Shown here in pieces: positions 26,472 to 37,837 of a stretch of 64,000 bases of DNA. Below the pieces are notes generated by a model. It saw nothing but the letters and a program-made list of their open reading frames with translations, was not told the origin of the DNA and made no database searches. This DNA comes from Aureococcus anophagefferens (Eukaryota; Sar; Pelagophyceae; Pelagomonadales; Pelagomonadaceae). The DNA lies in the NCBI RefSeq assembly GCF_000186865.1, contig NW_008705561.1, positions 1,944,747-2,008,746 of the forward strand, given 5' to 3'. Within the stretch, counting starts at the first letter, position 1, and each line of letters opens with the position of its first letter. The position numbers were made by a program, and so were the translations under genes.

Positions 26472-29400
26472 CTACTGAATACATCCCGGCTCGGCGTCGT
26501 CGTCGCCGCCGGTGAAGATGGCGATGAGGGAGCTCACGGCGCCCGGCGCCGTGCCCGTGCGCTGGGCGACCAGCGCGTCGTCGTCCGAGGGAGCGCGGCG
26601 GCGCCGGACGCTCTCGCGCGGAGCGGCGCGATCGTCGTCGGTGTCGTCGTCGCCGCCGGTCGCAGTGAACATGGCGATGAGGGAGCTCATGGCTCCCCGC
26701 GCCGTGCCCGTGCGCTGGGCGACCAGCGCGTCGTCGTCCGAGGGAGCGCGGCGGCGCCGGACGTCAGAGGGCGGTAAAGATCGGAGCGGCTCGTCGTCGC
26801 CGGCGTCGTCGTCGAAGAGCCCTTCGAGGCGAGAGGGCTCCCGCGACGGTAAAGATCGGAGCGGCTCGTCGCCGCCGGCGTCGTCGTCGAAGAGCGCTTC
26901 GAGGCGAGAGGGCTTGCGCGACGGTAAAGATCGGAGCGGCTCGTCGTCGCCGGCGTCGCTCTCGGCGAACCGCGCAAGCGTGTCCTCCTCGTGGGCCGCG
27001 ATCGCCTCCTTGAGGGCCGCGTCCTCGTCGTCGCTCTCGGCGAACTTCTCGAGCGCCGTCGATTCGCGGGCCGCGTCCTCGTCGTCGCTCTCGGCGAGCG
27101 TTCCGGCCGCGACCGCGTCCTCGTCGCCGCCGCCGTCGCGGGCCGCGAGGGCCGCTTCGCGGGCCGCGTCGTCGACGGAGGAGACGCGCGACACGAGCGG
27201 GTCGCGGTTCCGGAGGCTCGGCAGGCAGACGTAGACGAGCAGCCCGAAGACGACGACGAGGACGGCGACGAGGGCGAGGTCGCCGCGGCCGCGGACGACG
27301 AAGAGGGCCGCGAGGATCACGTAGTGCGCGGCGAGGTTCGCCGCCTCCTCGAAGAGGATCGCCTGCACCTCCTCGTGCAAAAGGAAGAAGGCCGCGAGGC
27401 CGCCGAGGCCCAGCGCCGTGCCGAGCGGCGGCCGCCAGGCGCCGTGCTTCGCCGCGGCCGCGACGCGGTCCGCGGCCCACGCGTCCGCGCGCTCCTCGCG
27501 GAAGGCGCGGTTCGCGGCGCGCCGGTCCGCGGCGCCGCCGGCGTCGGCCCTGGCCGCGCGGACGGCCTCGCGGACGGCCGCGCGGCGGCTCGGCTTCGGC
27601 GCGGCCGGGTCGCTCGGCCGCTCGTCGGCCGACGCCGACGCGGAGAGGCTCTCGGACACGCGGCGGCACGTCTCGGCGACGGGCGCGACGACCGCGCGCG
27701 ACCCGTCGAGCATCGCGCCCAGAAGCCGCGGGTCCACGAGATCCACGGGCGTCGGCAGCGCGTGCCGAAAGGGCACGTCGACGGACTCCTCGAAGGGGTC
27801 GCCGATGTGCCGGAAGTGGGGGTCCAGCAGCCGCGGCGCGAGCACGTGCGCGAAGACGAGGCGCGCGGGGACGACGAGGAGGAACAGGAGGAAGTAGCCC
27901 AGGATCGTGCCGTCGGCCCAGATCCGAGTCTCCTTACGGCCGATCTCGCGCGCGTAGAACGTCATGAACCAGCACTGGGCCGCCGCGCCGACGAAGAGGA
28001 AGAAGTAGCAAGACGCCTTGGCGAAGCGCGACACCGCGGCCGGCGGCGCGGCCGCGCCGCCGCGCGCGCCGTGCTCGAGGTAGAGCGCGTGCGCGATGCC
28101 CGCGTCGAAGGCCGCGAGCTCGTGCGCGTAGCGGAGCTGGCAGAGCGCGCGGTACTGGACCGCGGGCCCGTCGAGGGCCGTCAGCGCGCCGCCCCAGTGC
28201 GCCGCGGCCTCGAGCGCCGCGCCGACGCGCTTGAGCGTCGCGGCCGCGACGGCGCCGTGGCCGCGGCGGTAGCGCGACGCGCCGTCGTGCGCCCGGAGGA
28301 GCGCCGCGAGCGCCTCCGCGCGGCGCGGGTCGCGCTCGGCGTCGAGCGCGTCGACGAGCTCCTCGCGCTGGCGGAGGACGACGCGCGTCGCCGCGGGGAG
28401 CGCCGCGCGCGCGACGGCGTCCGCGTCGCCGAGGTCGACGGCCGCGTCGACGCCGAGCGCGTGCAACAGCCGCGCGCCCGCGTCCGCGAGCGCGTCGACG
28501 TCGTCGCCGTCGTCGCCGCCGTCGCCCGTCGGCGCGAAGACGTAGGTCTCGACGGCCCAGTTCACGAGCGCGATGAGCGGCAGCGCGATGGCGAGGCCCA
28601 GCAACGTCACCTGGAGGTCGAGGACGGTCTCCTCGCCGCCGCTCGGCTCGCGGAAGACGCAGGGCTCGTCGTAGGACGCGTCCCACTCGCACATGCCCCC
28701 CGTGCCGAAGGACCGGAAGGAACGGACGTTCTCGCAGCTCCGCTCGTCGCGGCAGGGGTCGAAGGATTTGCAGAGCCCCGGCGGGATGACGAAGAAGAAG
28801 CAGGCGACCGCGCCGCCGAAGTAGAGCTGGACCGCGTCGAAGAGCATCAACGCGCACCTCGCGAGCCGCGGCCGCGCGGCGTCGTAGGCGTCGTAGATCG
28901 ACACCCAGTCGTGGTGGCGCCGCAGCGTCTCGCGGCAGAGCGACAGCAGGGGCCAGCGCGCGGCAAAAGACCGGCGCGCGGTCTTGCGGAAGTACGACCC
29001 CTTGGCGATGGCGTGGGGCAGCGCGGCCTTGAGGCTCTTGAAGTGGGCCGCCGCGGCCGCGTCGCGGGACGCGTCGTCCCCCGAGAGGTGCGCCTCGAGC
29101 GTCTCCAGGTGCTTCGACGCGCCGCGGCCGAGCACGGCCGACGACCGGCGCCGGGCCTCGGACGGCCGGGGCTTCGCGGCCGCCGCGGCCGCGTCGCGCC
29201 GGTCGAGGCGCGCGCCGGCCAAACCGGCGAGCGCCCAGAAGGTCGCGAGGCCCAGGAAGACGCGGAAGAGGGGCCGGCCCGTCGTCAGCAGGTCGCCGTC
29301 GAGGGGCCGCCGGAACACGGTCCGCAGGTAGCGCGCGTACGACTCCTGGCTCGACGCCGCCGCGTAGTCCGCGGCCGCCGCGTCGGCCGCGCAGGCGCAG

Positions 29401-32400
29401 ACCGTCGCGTCGTCGCCGCTCTCGACGACGACGCAGGCGTCCGCGTCCCAGTCGTCGCCGGAGACGTAGCGGAGGCAGGTCGCCGCCGTCGCCGACGAGC
29501 ACGTCGCGTTCGCGACGCCGCCGCACGCGCCGCGGCCGCCGCACGCCGCGTCGCGCGTCTCCGCCGCCGTCGTCCCGCGGCAGGGCTCCGGCGGCGCCGC
29601 GCCGGACGAGCAGTTGACGGCGACGACGTAGGACCTGTGTGGATTCCAAATATTCAACCCGACTTCAATGCGCGCGTACTCGAACGGTTTGGACCAGACT
29701 CTTTCGCTGTGCTTCGAGAACTCGATGGGAGCCATCGATTCGTCCAAAAATCAGCCGAATGGACGTCGATGTGACCGAGCTAGAGAGTTCTGAAGTTTGG
29801 TGGGGACCCCCCAAACCAGTGGTTGGAATCCACACTGCGTAGGACCAGTCGGCGGGAGGGTCGGCGACGCGGCGGAGCTCGACGACGAGCGCGTCCGCGG
29901 CCGCCGCGGCCTGGTCCGCCCGCCAGCCGTCGTCGAGGCGCCGCGCGGTCCCCGCGGTCTCGTCGTCGGCGAAGCGCGCCGCGCGGACGCGGACGACGGT
30001 CGTCTCGACGGGCGTCGGCAGCGCGGGCCGCGGGTCCTCGACGAATTCGGCGACGGCGACGTCGACGAGCACGGCCTCGTCGGCCCAGCTCGCCGGCAGC
30101 GCGACGCGCGACGCGCGCGGGTCCGCCGAGGCCGCGAAGGTCGCCGCCGCGGCGTCGATGGTCTCGAGGCGCGCCACGGCCATGGCGCCGTGCGGGCCCG
30201 CGAGCTCCGCGGCGGCCTCGCCGGGCACGAGCCCGAGCGCGAGCGCCGCGGAGAGGTCGTCGAGGCTCCCCGCGAAGGCGTCGCCGCGCTGTTCGTCGAC
30301 GGCGAGCGTGCCGCCGCCCAGGAGCGCGTCGAGCGCGGCGAAGACGCCGTCCGCCGTGCCCTCGGCGAGGCCCGCGGCCGCCGACGCGCTCGCGAGCACG
30401 GCGACGGCGTCGAGCGCCGCGCCCGACGCGGCGGGCTCGAGCTCGTCGGCGCGCGCCGTGAGCGCCGCCGCCGCGCTCGCCTGGCGCTGCACCGTGAGCT
30501 GCGTCCGCGGCAGCTCCTCGTCGACGACGGTCGCGAGCGCGTCGACGAGGTCGCCCCGGAGGTCCGCCACCGCCGCGCACGCCGCGTCGCCGCAGGGCGC
30601 GATCTCGCCCGTCGCGGCGACGGCCGTCGCGAGCGCGCCGCCGTAGTCGGGATCCGCGGCGCCGAGCGACTCGTCCAGGAGCTCCTCGACGACGGGGTCC
30701 AGCGCCTCCACCCCCAGGTCGCTCGCGGCGACGGTCGCGTTCTCGCCCACGCGTGCGGCCGCGCCGAGCGCGTCCGAGACCTCGCCGACGACGACGCGGA
30801 CGCCGCCGCCGCCGCCGCCGCGGGGCAGCCGCGCGGCCGCCGCGGCCTCGGACGACGCGGCGATCTGCGTCGCGGCGGTCTCGCCGGGGAGCCGGTGGTA
30901 GAACGCGTAGGCGAGGGGCAGCTGGTCGTCGACCCAGCCGTCGAGCGACAGCGCGAACTCCGTGAGGAGCGCGACGCCCGCCGCCGGCGCGACGGCGAGG
31001 CGGCCGGACCGCGGCGGCGCGTTCGTCGTCACCGCGATCGTCGCCGCCGCGGCGTCGCCGCCAGAAGTCGCCACCAGTTCGAACTCGTAGGCCTCGCCCG
31101 GCGCGAGGACGCCCGCGCGCACCACGAGGTAGACGAGGCCCGCGTCGACGCGCTGCGCGGCCGGCGTGAGCAGGTCCGCGTCGCGGAAGGGTCCGGACCA
31201 CACGACGTCCGCGAGCGCGCCGTGCGGCGTCTCGACGACGGCCGCGAGCACGAGCTCGGCCGACGGGTTCACGGCGTCGGCGTTCTCGACGGCCTCGGGG
31301 ACGACGCGGAGCGCCACCGGCGCGGCCGCCGGCGCGGCTGTCGGCGCCGGCGCGGTCGGCGCGGCCGCCGGCGCGGCGGTCGGGGGCATCGAGACCGCGG
31401 CCGTCGGCGGCGCGGCCGTCGGCGCCGGGGCCGTCGGGGGCATCGAGACCGCGGCCGTCGGAGCCGGGGCCGCAGCCGTCGTCGGCGCGGCCGTCGTCGG
31501 GGCGGAGGTCGTCGGGGCGGCCGTCCTCGGCGCGGCCGTCGTCGGCGCGGCCGTCGTCGTCGCGGCCGCGACTGGCGCGGCCGCGACCGGCGCGGCCGTC
31601 GTCGGCGCGGCCGCGGCCGGCGCGGCCGCGACCGGCGCGGCCGACGGCGCGGCCGACGGCGCGGGAACGGCGAGGTCTTCGAAGGCGGCTTCGAGGTCCG
31701 CGGCGACCGCGGCGGCGAGGATCCGTTCAAGCACGTGCTCGGCATCGGCGAGATCGGCGGTGACGCTCTCTGCGTTTGCCGGTGCGACCGCGATCGCGTA
31801 GCGGAGCGTGAAGGCCGCCTCGTCGAGGCGGCGGCGGCGGCTCACGGCATCCTCCGAGAGGAACTCGACGTCGACGGCGTCCGCGCCGACGCCCGCGGCG
31901 TCGGCCAGGCCCGCCTCGAAGACCGCGGAGTTGTTCGCGGCCGTCGCCGCGTCCATGCCCGAGAATCTCACGGTACCGACGACAGCCAGGACCGTCGGCG
32001 ACTTGGACGCTCCGAGGGGGCTCGGCGTCGGGCGTCGCGTGGGGCTCGGCGAGGGCCGCCGCGTGGGGCTCGGCGAGGGCCGCCGCGTGGGGTCCGGGGC
32101 GGCGACGAACTCGGACGTCGGCCGGGGATCTTCGACCATTTCGTCGGCGGCCGCCGTGGGCCTCGGCGTCGGGTCGGGCGAGAGCGGGCGTCGCGTGGGG
32201 CTCGGCGTCGGGCGTCGCGTGGGGCTCGGCGAGGGCCGCCGCGTGGGGTCCGGGGCGGCGACGAACTCGGACGTCGGCCGGGGATCTTCGACCATTTCGT
32301 CGGCGGCCGCCGTGGGCCTCGGCGTCGGGTCGGGCGAGAGCACTGGAGCCGACGTCGGCTCGCCGGGCGCGACCGTCGGCGCGGCGGTCGGTCTGGGCGT

Positions 32401-34673
32401 CGGCGGGAGCGTCGGCGTCCGGGACGGCTCGAGCGTCGGCTGCGCGGACGGGTCAGGTGACGGTGGCGGCGTCACGGGCGACGCCGTCGGGTCTCCAGGC
32501 GAGGTCGGCTTGGGCGTCGGCTCGAGCGTCGGCTCGGGCGTCGGTTTGGGCGTCGGCGAGACCGAGGGCGCGGGCGTCGGCGAGACCGAGGGCGCGGGCG
32601 TCGGCGAGACCGAGGGCGCGGGCGACGGCGCGGGCGTCGGCGAGACCGAGGAGGGCGCGGGCGTTGGGTTGCATGTGAATTCGGCATACCAAGGAAGGCA
32701 TTGGTCGAAGGCGTCGGCGTTGAGGAACATGTCCGTCTTCGCCGTCGTGGGCGACACGTCCCAGTCGCCGATGGGTTGATTGAAGGCGGAGGCGTCAGCG
32801 AACGCGGCGTACATGTTCATCACCGCCGACGTGTCCCAGTCGCCGATGTCCGCGTCGAAGGCGGCGGCGTTGAAGAACATCTCCCGCATGTTCGTCACCT
32901 TCGACACGTGCCAGTCGCCGATGAGTGCGTTGAAGGCGACGGCGTCGTAGAACATTCCGCGCATGGTCGACACCTGCGACACGTCCCAGCCGCCGATGGC
33001 CGCGTTGAAGGCGGTGGCGTTGTAGAACGTCTCGTACATGTCCGTCACCCGCGACACGTCCCACTCGCCGATGTCCTGGTTGAAGGTGGCGGCGTCCCAG
33101 AACATTGTGTACATGCTCGTCACCTGCGACACGTCCCAGTTGCCGATGTCCGCGTCGAAGGCGGCGGCGCCTTGGAACGTGCTGACCATGTTCGTCACCT
33201 GCGACACCTCCCAGCCGCCGATGGGCGCGTTGAAGGCGGCAGCGCCGTAGAACGCGGCGTACATACTCGTCACAGACGACACGTCCCAGGCGCTGATGTC
33301 CTGGTCGAAGGCCGCGGTCTCGCCGAACGTGAAGCCCATGTCCGTCAACTTGGACGTGTCCCAGCCGCCGATGTCCTGGTTGAAGATGGTGGCGCCGTCG
33401 AACGTCTCGTACATGTCCGTCACCGACGACACGTCCCAGGCGCCGATGTCCTGGTCGAAGGCCGCGGCGGCGTCGAACGTGAAGCTCATGTCCGTCACCT
33501 TGGACGTGTCCCAGCCGCCGATGGGCTCGTCGAACGACGCGGTCTCTTGGAACAGGGTGGCCATGTCCGTGACCCTGGACGTGTCCCACCTGCTGATCGG
33601 ACCGTACTTGGTCTGGGCGTCGCCGGAGTCATCGAGCCACTCGTCGACCGCGTTCTCGAGGTTGTTCCGATTGTCGAAGGGGTAGCACTGGAGGTCGGGG
33701 TGCCACGGGTCCCCCCCCACTCCGAACGAGTTGGCAGGCGTCACCCAGTTGACGCACTGGATGAATTCGTCAGCCCCCAAGAACATGTAGTCCATGACCG
33801 TCACCTTCGACACGTCCCAGCCGCCGATGGGCGCGTCGAATTCGGCGGCGCCTTCGAACGTGCGGCGCAGGGTCGTCACCTTCGACACGTCCCAGTCGCC
33901 GATGGGCGCGTCGAAGACGGCGGCGCCGAAGAACGTCGCGTACATGTTCGTCACCTCCGACACGTCCCAGGCGCCGATGTCCGCGTTGAAGGCGGCGGCG
34001 CCGGAGAACGTGCGGCGCAGGGTCGTCACCTTCGACACGTCCCAGTCGCCGAGGTCCTCGTCGAACGATGCGGCGCCTTGAAACGCGCCTGCAGGGTCGT
34101 CACCGACGACACGTCCCAGGCGCCGATGTTCTGGTCGAAGGCGGCGGCGTCGCTGAACGCGCCGCGCAGGGTCGTCACCTTGGACACGTCCCAGGCGCTG
34201 AGGTCTTGGTTGAACGACGCACAGCCTAGGAACGCGCCTTGCAGGGTCGTCACCGAGGACACGTCCCAGGCGACGAAGGCGCCGAAAAAGTCCAAGGCGC
34301 CGAAGGGCTGGTCGAAGGCGGCGGCGTCGGTGAACGCGCCGCGCAGGGTCGTCACCTTCGACACGTCCCAGGCGCTGAGGTCTTGGTTGAACGACGCGCA
34401 GCCTTGGAACGCGCCTTGCAGGGTCGTCACCTTCGACACGTCCCAGGCGCCGATGTCCCCGTCGAACGATGCGGAGGAATTGCACAGGGAGGCCATGTTC
34501 TTGACCTTCGACACGTCCCAGTCGCCGATGGGGCCGTACTTGCTCTCGGCGTCGCCAGAGTCCGAGATCCACTCGCCGACTGCCTCCTTGAGCTCGTTCG
34601 AGTTGGAGAACTCGACCGGTGTGGCGCGAGCGAGCGACGCCGTGGCGAGGATCGTGATCGTGGCGGCGTTCAT
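26472..34673 (-). CDS. Giant DUF285-repeat / REJ-like multi-TM surface receptor
   Basis: Signal peptide from the ATG at 34673, then about 20 DUF285 (BspA-like) repeats 'F.GA..F...IG.WDVS.VT.M', a Ser/Thr/Pro stalk, a REJ-like region, a Cys-rich GPS-like segment ('WDADACVV...VCACA') and about seven membrane helices. Exon 1 ends at 29846; intron 29635-29845 is an introner; exon 2 is 29634-26472. The join 'PADW-SYVVAVN' restores frame. The cytosolic tail has three copies of a ~23-residue acidic/SRLE repeat and two copies of a 30-residue repeat ([16 protein letters not shown]...). Total near 2,660 residues. One base appears missing near 34088-34092, so the DUF285 frame shifts there; this may be a sequencing error or a lesion. 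Polycystin-1-type receptors share the REJ-GPS-TM order; ligand and function are unknown. Confidence 0.75.
29635..29837 (-). mobile_element. Introner element 1 (intron in the REJ-like gene)
   Basis: 203 bp. Terminal inverted repeats C(A/T)GTGTGGATTCCAA; 8-bp target duplications GTCCTACG at 29838-29845 and 29627-29634. The upstream copy of the duplication supplies the GT donor and the element end CACACAG supplies the acceptor. Same plus-strand orientation as elements 3 and 4, but here the host gene is on the opposite strand. Confidence 0.93.
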
Positions 34674-35115
34674 CTTGTCGATAAAATACGTGCCTGAGCG
34701 CGATCGGCGATCTCGAGATCGAGAGCTCGTCGAGCCGCCCTCGACGCGCGCGCGATCGACGCGCCCCGGCGTCGGCGCCCATGCGGGTCCATGCGGATGG
34801 CGGTCGCGCGTTCGTCGATTCGGGCGCCGCGGAGGACGGCCCCGCGGCGGGACGCCCGGCGCCGACGTTTGAAAGCCGAAGGCGCGCGGCGGATGCGAAG
34901 GACGGGTTTCGACCCGCTGTGCGCCCCGCTCTCGAGCGCGAGCCGTTTTCGCGACGCGGGGAGCGCGCGAGAGTTAGTTAGTTGGGCGAGAAGGCGGTGT
35001 GGTGGTGCGCAAGGGCGTGAAGCGATAAATCAAGCCGATTCTGAGGTTGTCTACGATTGCGAAACGGCCGCACAAGCGGGGGAGTCGGCCTTACGCACAG
35101 AGGCCTCCGCAAGCC
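34674..35115. other. Intergenic region, no gene seen
   Basis: About 440 bases between the start of the REJ-like gene and the stop of the glycosyltransferase-like gene, both on the minus strand. Open frames here are Arg-rich and short. No RNA gene or repeat is evident. Confidence 0.4.
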
Positions 35116-36006
35116 TTACCCACCCGTACCCCTCCGCCGCCTTTTCGCCTCTTTGCGGAGGCAGGCGGCGTCGCGGGCCGCCCGGTCCGCGAAGGCGGCC
35201 GCGCGGTCGGCGTCGCGCTTCGCGGCCGCGCCGACGAGGTGCCGCGCGGCCGCAAAGGCCGGGTCGGACACGAAGGCGACGCGGCAGCGGTCCCGGGGCG
35301 TCGCGACGGCCTCGAAGGCCGCGTTCTCGGGCATGGGGCTCAGCGCGCAGAGCGCGGGCCGCGCGTCGAGGAAGGCCGCGAGCCGCGCGAGGAACCGGCG
35401 CGCCCACCGCGTCCGCCGCGCCGCGAAGAGGCCGAAGCGGTCCGCGACGACGAGGTCCAGGAGGCCCGTTCCGTGGCCCCCGGCGCGCGCGGCGAGGCGC
35501 AGGGCGCGGTCCAGGCCCGCGCCGGGCGGCGTCGCCGTCGCGCAGGCGAAGGACAGGTCCGCGTCCGCGAAGACGAGCCACTTTCCCGCGGGCGCGTCCG
35601 CGAGCGCGGCGCCGACGGCGCGGAGCTTGCCGCAGCGCGCGCGGGCGCCCGCCGGCGCCGCGCGCGCGTAGGGCAGCCCGTGCGCCGCCGCGTAGGCCGC
35701 GTGGTTCGCGGCGGTCGCGTTCGCGACAACGGGCCACGCGGCCTCGACGCCCGCGTCGACGTAGTAGCTCTGGAGCGCCGCGACGGCGGCGGTCCCGTTG
35801 GCCGCCCCGCGGCCGCGTCTCTCCGCCGCCGCGACGCGCGCCGCGTCCATGGCGCGGCACTTGGCCCGCGGGTACGCCGTCGGGCGCCGCGGCGCGAGGC
35901 GGTCCCGGGCGACGATGCGCAGGACGCCGCCGAAGGAGAAGGCGGCGTAGGCGAGCGCCGCGGCGCAGAGCGCCGCGGCGGCGCAGCGGCGGAGCAGGGC
36001 GGGCAT
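35116..36006 (-). CDS. Type II glycosyltransferase-like protein (GT34-like)
   Basis: 296 residues. N-terminal membrane anchor (MPALLRRCAAAALCAAALAYAAF), then a luminal domain with 'NHAAYAAAHGLPYARA', 'RCGKLRAVGAALADAPAGKWLVFADADLSF' in segments, in which ADADLS has the DxD metal/sugar-nucleotide motif of GT-A enzymes. This order (YA..HG, then K..A, then W..F.DAD) is like GT34 galactosyl/xylosyltransferases. Likely Golgi. It is shorter than most family members and ends in a basic tail (RRRRGTGG), so activity is uncertain. Confidence 0.6.
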   Translation of the reverse strand: MPALLRRCAAAALCAAALAYAAFSFGGVLRIVARDRLAPRRPTAYPRAKCRAMDAARVAAAERRGRGAANGTAAVAALQSYYVDAGVEAAWPVVANATAANHAAYAAAHGLPYARAAPAGARARCGKLRAVGAALADAPAGKWLVFADADLSFACATATPPGAGLDRALRLAARAGGHGTGLLDLVVADRFGLFAARRTRWARRFLARLAAFLDARPALCALSPMPENAAFEAVATPRDRCRVAFVSDPAFAAARHLVGAAAKRDADRAAAFADRAARDAACLRKEAKRRRRGTGG

Positions 36007-36153
36007 GGTCTCGCCGCCGCCGTCATGCGTGCCTCATGCTGCCATCATCCAGCGTGCCCATCATCCAGAGTGCATCAAGGCCAGTGTTTGCCTCGAGTCG
36101 AACGCATCGATGTGGCTTCGTCCAGCACAAAACAGCCTCAGCTTAGCAACGAC

Positions 36154-37212
36154 ATGATCCGCGTGGAGTGGGTGGAGGTCGCCGACGGCGTCGGCGACGG
36201 CACGTCGAACCTCGTGTCCCAGGCCCTCGACGGCCTGAGCCTCGACGCGGCGCGCGGCGGCCATTACCTGCTGGACCTCGACGCCGCGGAGCGGCTCGAG
36301 CGGGAGCTCTGGGCGGCCCTGCGGCCGCGCGGGCCCGGGAGCGGCTTCGGCCGGCGCCTCGAGGCGGGCCTGCGGCGCTGGCTCTGGGAGCCCGCGGCCG
36401 CGCGGCCGCGGCTCGCGGCTGCCGCCGCGGTCGCGGCCGCCGCCGCCGCGGCGTGGCTCTGGCGGTCCGGCGCCTTCGACCGGGACGACGACGAGGCCGC
36501 CGAGGTCGACGAGGAGGCGCGGTGCCCCATCTGCCTCGAGCGCGAGGTCGGCGCGGCGCGCGGCGACCAGTTCGGCGACTTCCACTTCCTCGAGCTCTGC
36601 TGCCGCTGCGGCGCGGCGTGCTGCGAGCCCTGCGCGCGGTCCGTCGCGCGCCACGCGAAGCGCGCGGGCGCGGCGCCGCTCTGCGCGCTCTGCCGCGGCG
36701 AGCTCGCCGCGCCGTCCGCGGAGCGCCACCTGAGCCTGCTCCACCTCGTCGCGAAGCGGCCCGCGGGCGTCCACGTCGCCGCGGCGCGCTACGAGCTCGG
36801 GTCCATGCGCGCGCGCGGCGACGGCTGCGTCCAGGACGCGCGCGTCGCCGCGGACCACCTCGTCGACGCCGCGCGGCGCGGCCACGCGCGCGCGGCCTAC
36901 GCGCTCTCGGCGGTCTACGCCGAGGCGCGCGGCCGGCCCCGCGACGAGGGCCTGAGCCGGTCCTGGCTCCGAAGAGCGGCGCGGCGCGGCTGCGCCGACG
37001 CGCGCGCCGCGCTCGACGAGGCGGACCGCGCGGGCGCGTCCGTCGTCTGCTTCTACGACGGCTGGTGCGCGGCCGACGGCTACGCGGCGTCCGCGGCGGA
37101 CCTGTGGCTCGACGGCGGGTCCTCCGGCGCCGACGTGTGGACCGTCTGGCCCGACGACGACGACGACGACGGCGTGTTCTACGACGAGAACACAAGGGGT
37201 GTTGTGTTCTAA
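36154..37212 (+). CDS. RING-finger plus Sel1-repeat protein
   Basis: 352 residues from the ATG at 36154. Order: N-terminal helical region, a hydrophobic Ala-rich segment (~88-106, possibly membrane), a RING-type zinc module beginning 'CPICLE' at residue 124 with further CxxC pairs in 'LCCRCGAACCEPC' and 'LCALC', and Sel1-like repeats (~205-300; 'AAARYELGSMRARGDG', 'AAYALSAVYAEARG'). Predicted E3 ubiquitin ligase or adaptor; RING-Sel1 proteins are frequent in algae. The C-terminal ~50 residues are acidic (DDDDDDGVFYDENT). Its stop lies 34 bases from the convergent coiled-coil gene. Confidence 0.75.
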   Translation: MIRVEWVEVADGVGDGTSNLVSQALDGLSLDAARGGHYLLDLDAAERLERELWAALRPRGPGSGFGRRLEAGLRRWLWEPAAARPRLAAAAAVAAAAAAAWLWRSGAFDRDDDEAAEVDEEARCPICLEREVGAARGDQFGDFHFLELCCRCGAACCEPCARSVARHAKRAGAAPLCALCRGELAAPSAERHLSLLHLVAKRPAGVHVAAARYELGSMRARGDGCVQDARVAADHLVDAARRGHARAAYALSAVYAEARGRPRDEGLSRSWLRRAARRGCADARAALDEADRAGASVVCFYDGWCAADGYAASAADLWLDGGSSGADVWTVWPDDDDDDGVFYDENTRGVVF

Positions 37213-37246
37213 GGGCGCTTTTTTTTACGGACGGGGCGCGCCCGGC

Positions 37247-37582
37247 TCATCGCCCCGCGAAGGCCGCGGCGGCGGCGGCCGTCGTCTTGATGTGGCGGAA
37301 GCGGCCCGCGGTCTCCTGGAACGTCGCGGAGACCTGGCGCACCTTCTCCATGGACTGGTCCATCTCGTCGACGGCCTCGCGGAGCGCGGCGTCCTGGCCT
37401 TGAAGCGCGTCGATCTTCGTCTCCTGGAGCTCGAGGCGGCTCGCCGCCTCGCCCATGGCCCGCAGCACGGCCTCGCGCTCCGCCGCGAGGTCCACGATCT
37501 CCGCCTCGCAGGCGCCCCGGTCCTTCTCCAGCGCCGCGATGAGGTCCCGCGTCGACTCCACGGGGTCGAGCCACTCCGACAT
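37247..37582 (-). CDS. Small coiled-coil protein
   Basis: 111 residues from the ATG at 37582 (MSEWLDPVES). Residues ~8-90 are one continuous heptad-type coiled coil, including 'EAEIVDLAAEREAVLRAMG' and 'LREAVDEMDQSMEKVRQV'. The C-terminus is Ala-rich. Size and pattern recall small subunits of tethering or BLOC-type complexes, but I cannot assign it. Confidence 0.6.
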   Translation of the reverse strand: MSEWLDPVESTRDLIAALEKDRGACEAEIVDLAAEREAVLRAMGEAASRLELQETKIDALQGQDAALREAVDEMDQSMEKVRQVSATFQETAGRFRHIKTTAAAAAAFAGR

Positions 37583-37837
37583 GGCCCGCTCGTTTCGCGC
37601 CGGCGGGGCAGCGCCCTTTTCAAGGGCTGGACGCGAAGCGCGCCGCGCCGCTCGGTGGTTGGATGGGGCTGCCCACGACGCTGCGGGCGCGCTCACCTCG
37701 TATTAAACAGAGGCAACACCAGGTTAACTTGACTGCATCCATGACCCTCTCGCAAGAGCAAGAGGTGAGAAGCATCAAGCCGCCGAAGCCGTCGCACACG
37801 AGCGCCAGCATCCGCAGCCACCAGGCGTGCCCAACAC

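Noticed and set aside
26991..29774. Plus-strand open frame of 927 codons
   Set aside because: Antisense shadow of the receptor's TM region, made of Arg/Glu/Ala-rich sequence with no hydrophobic segments or motifs.
32701..34872. Plus-strand open frame of 723 codons
   Set aside because: It is antisense to the DUF285 array; its periodic [13 protein letters not shown] repeat is the mirror of the real repeat.
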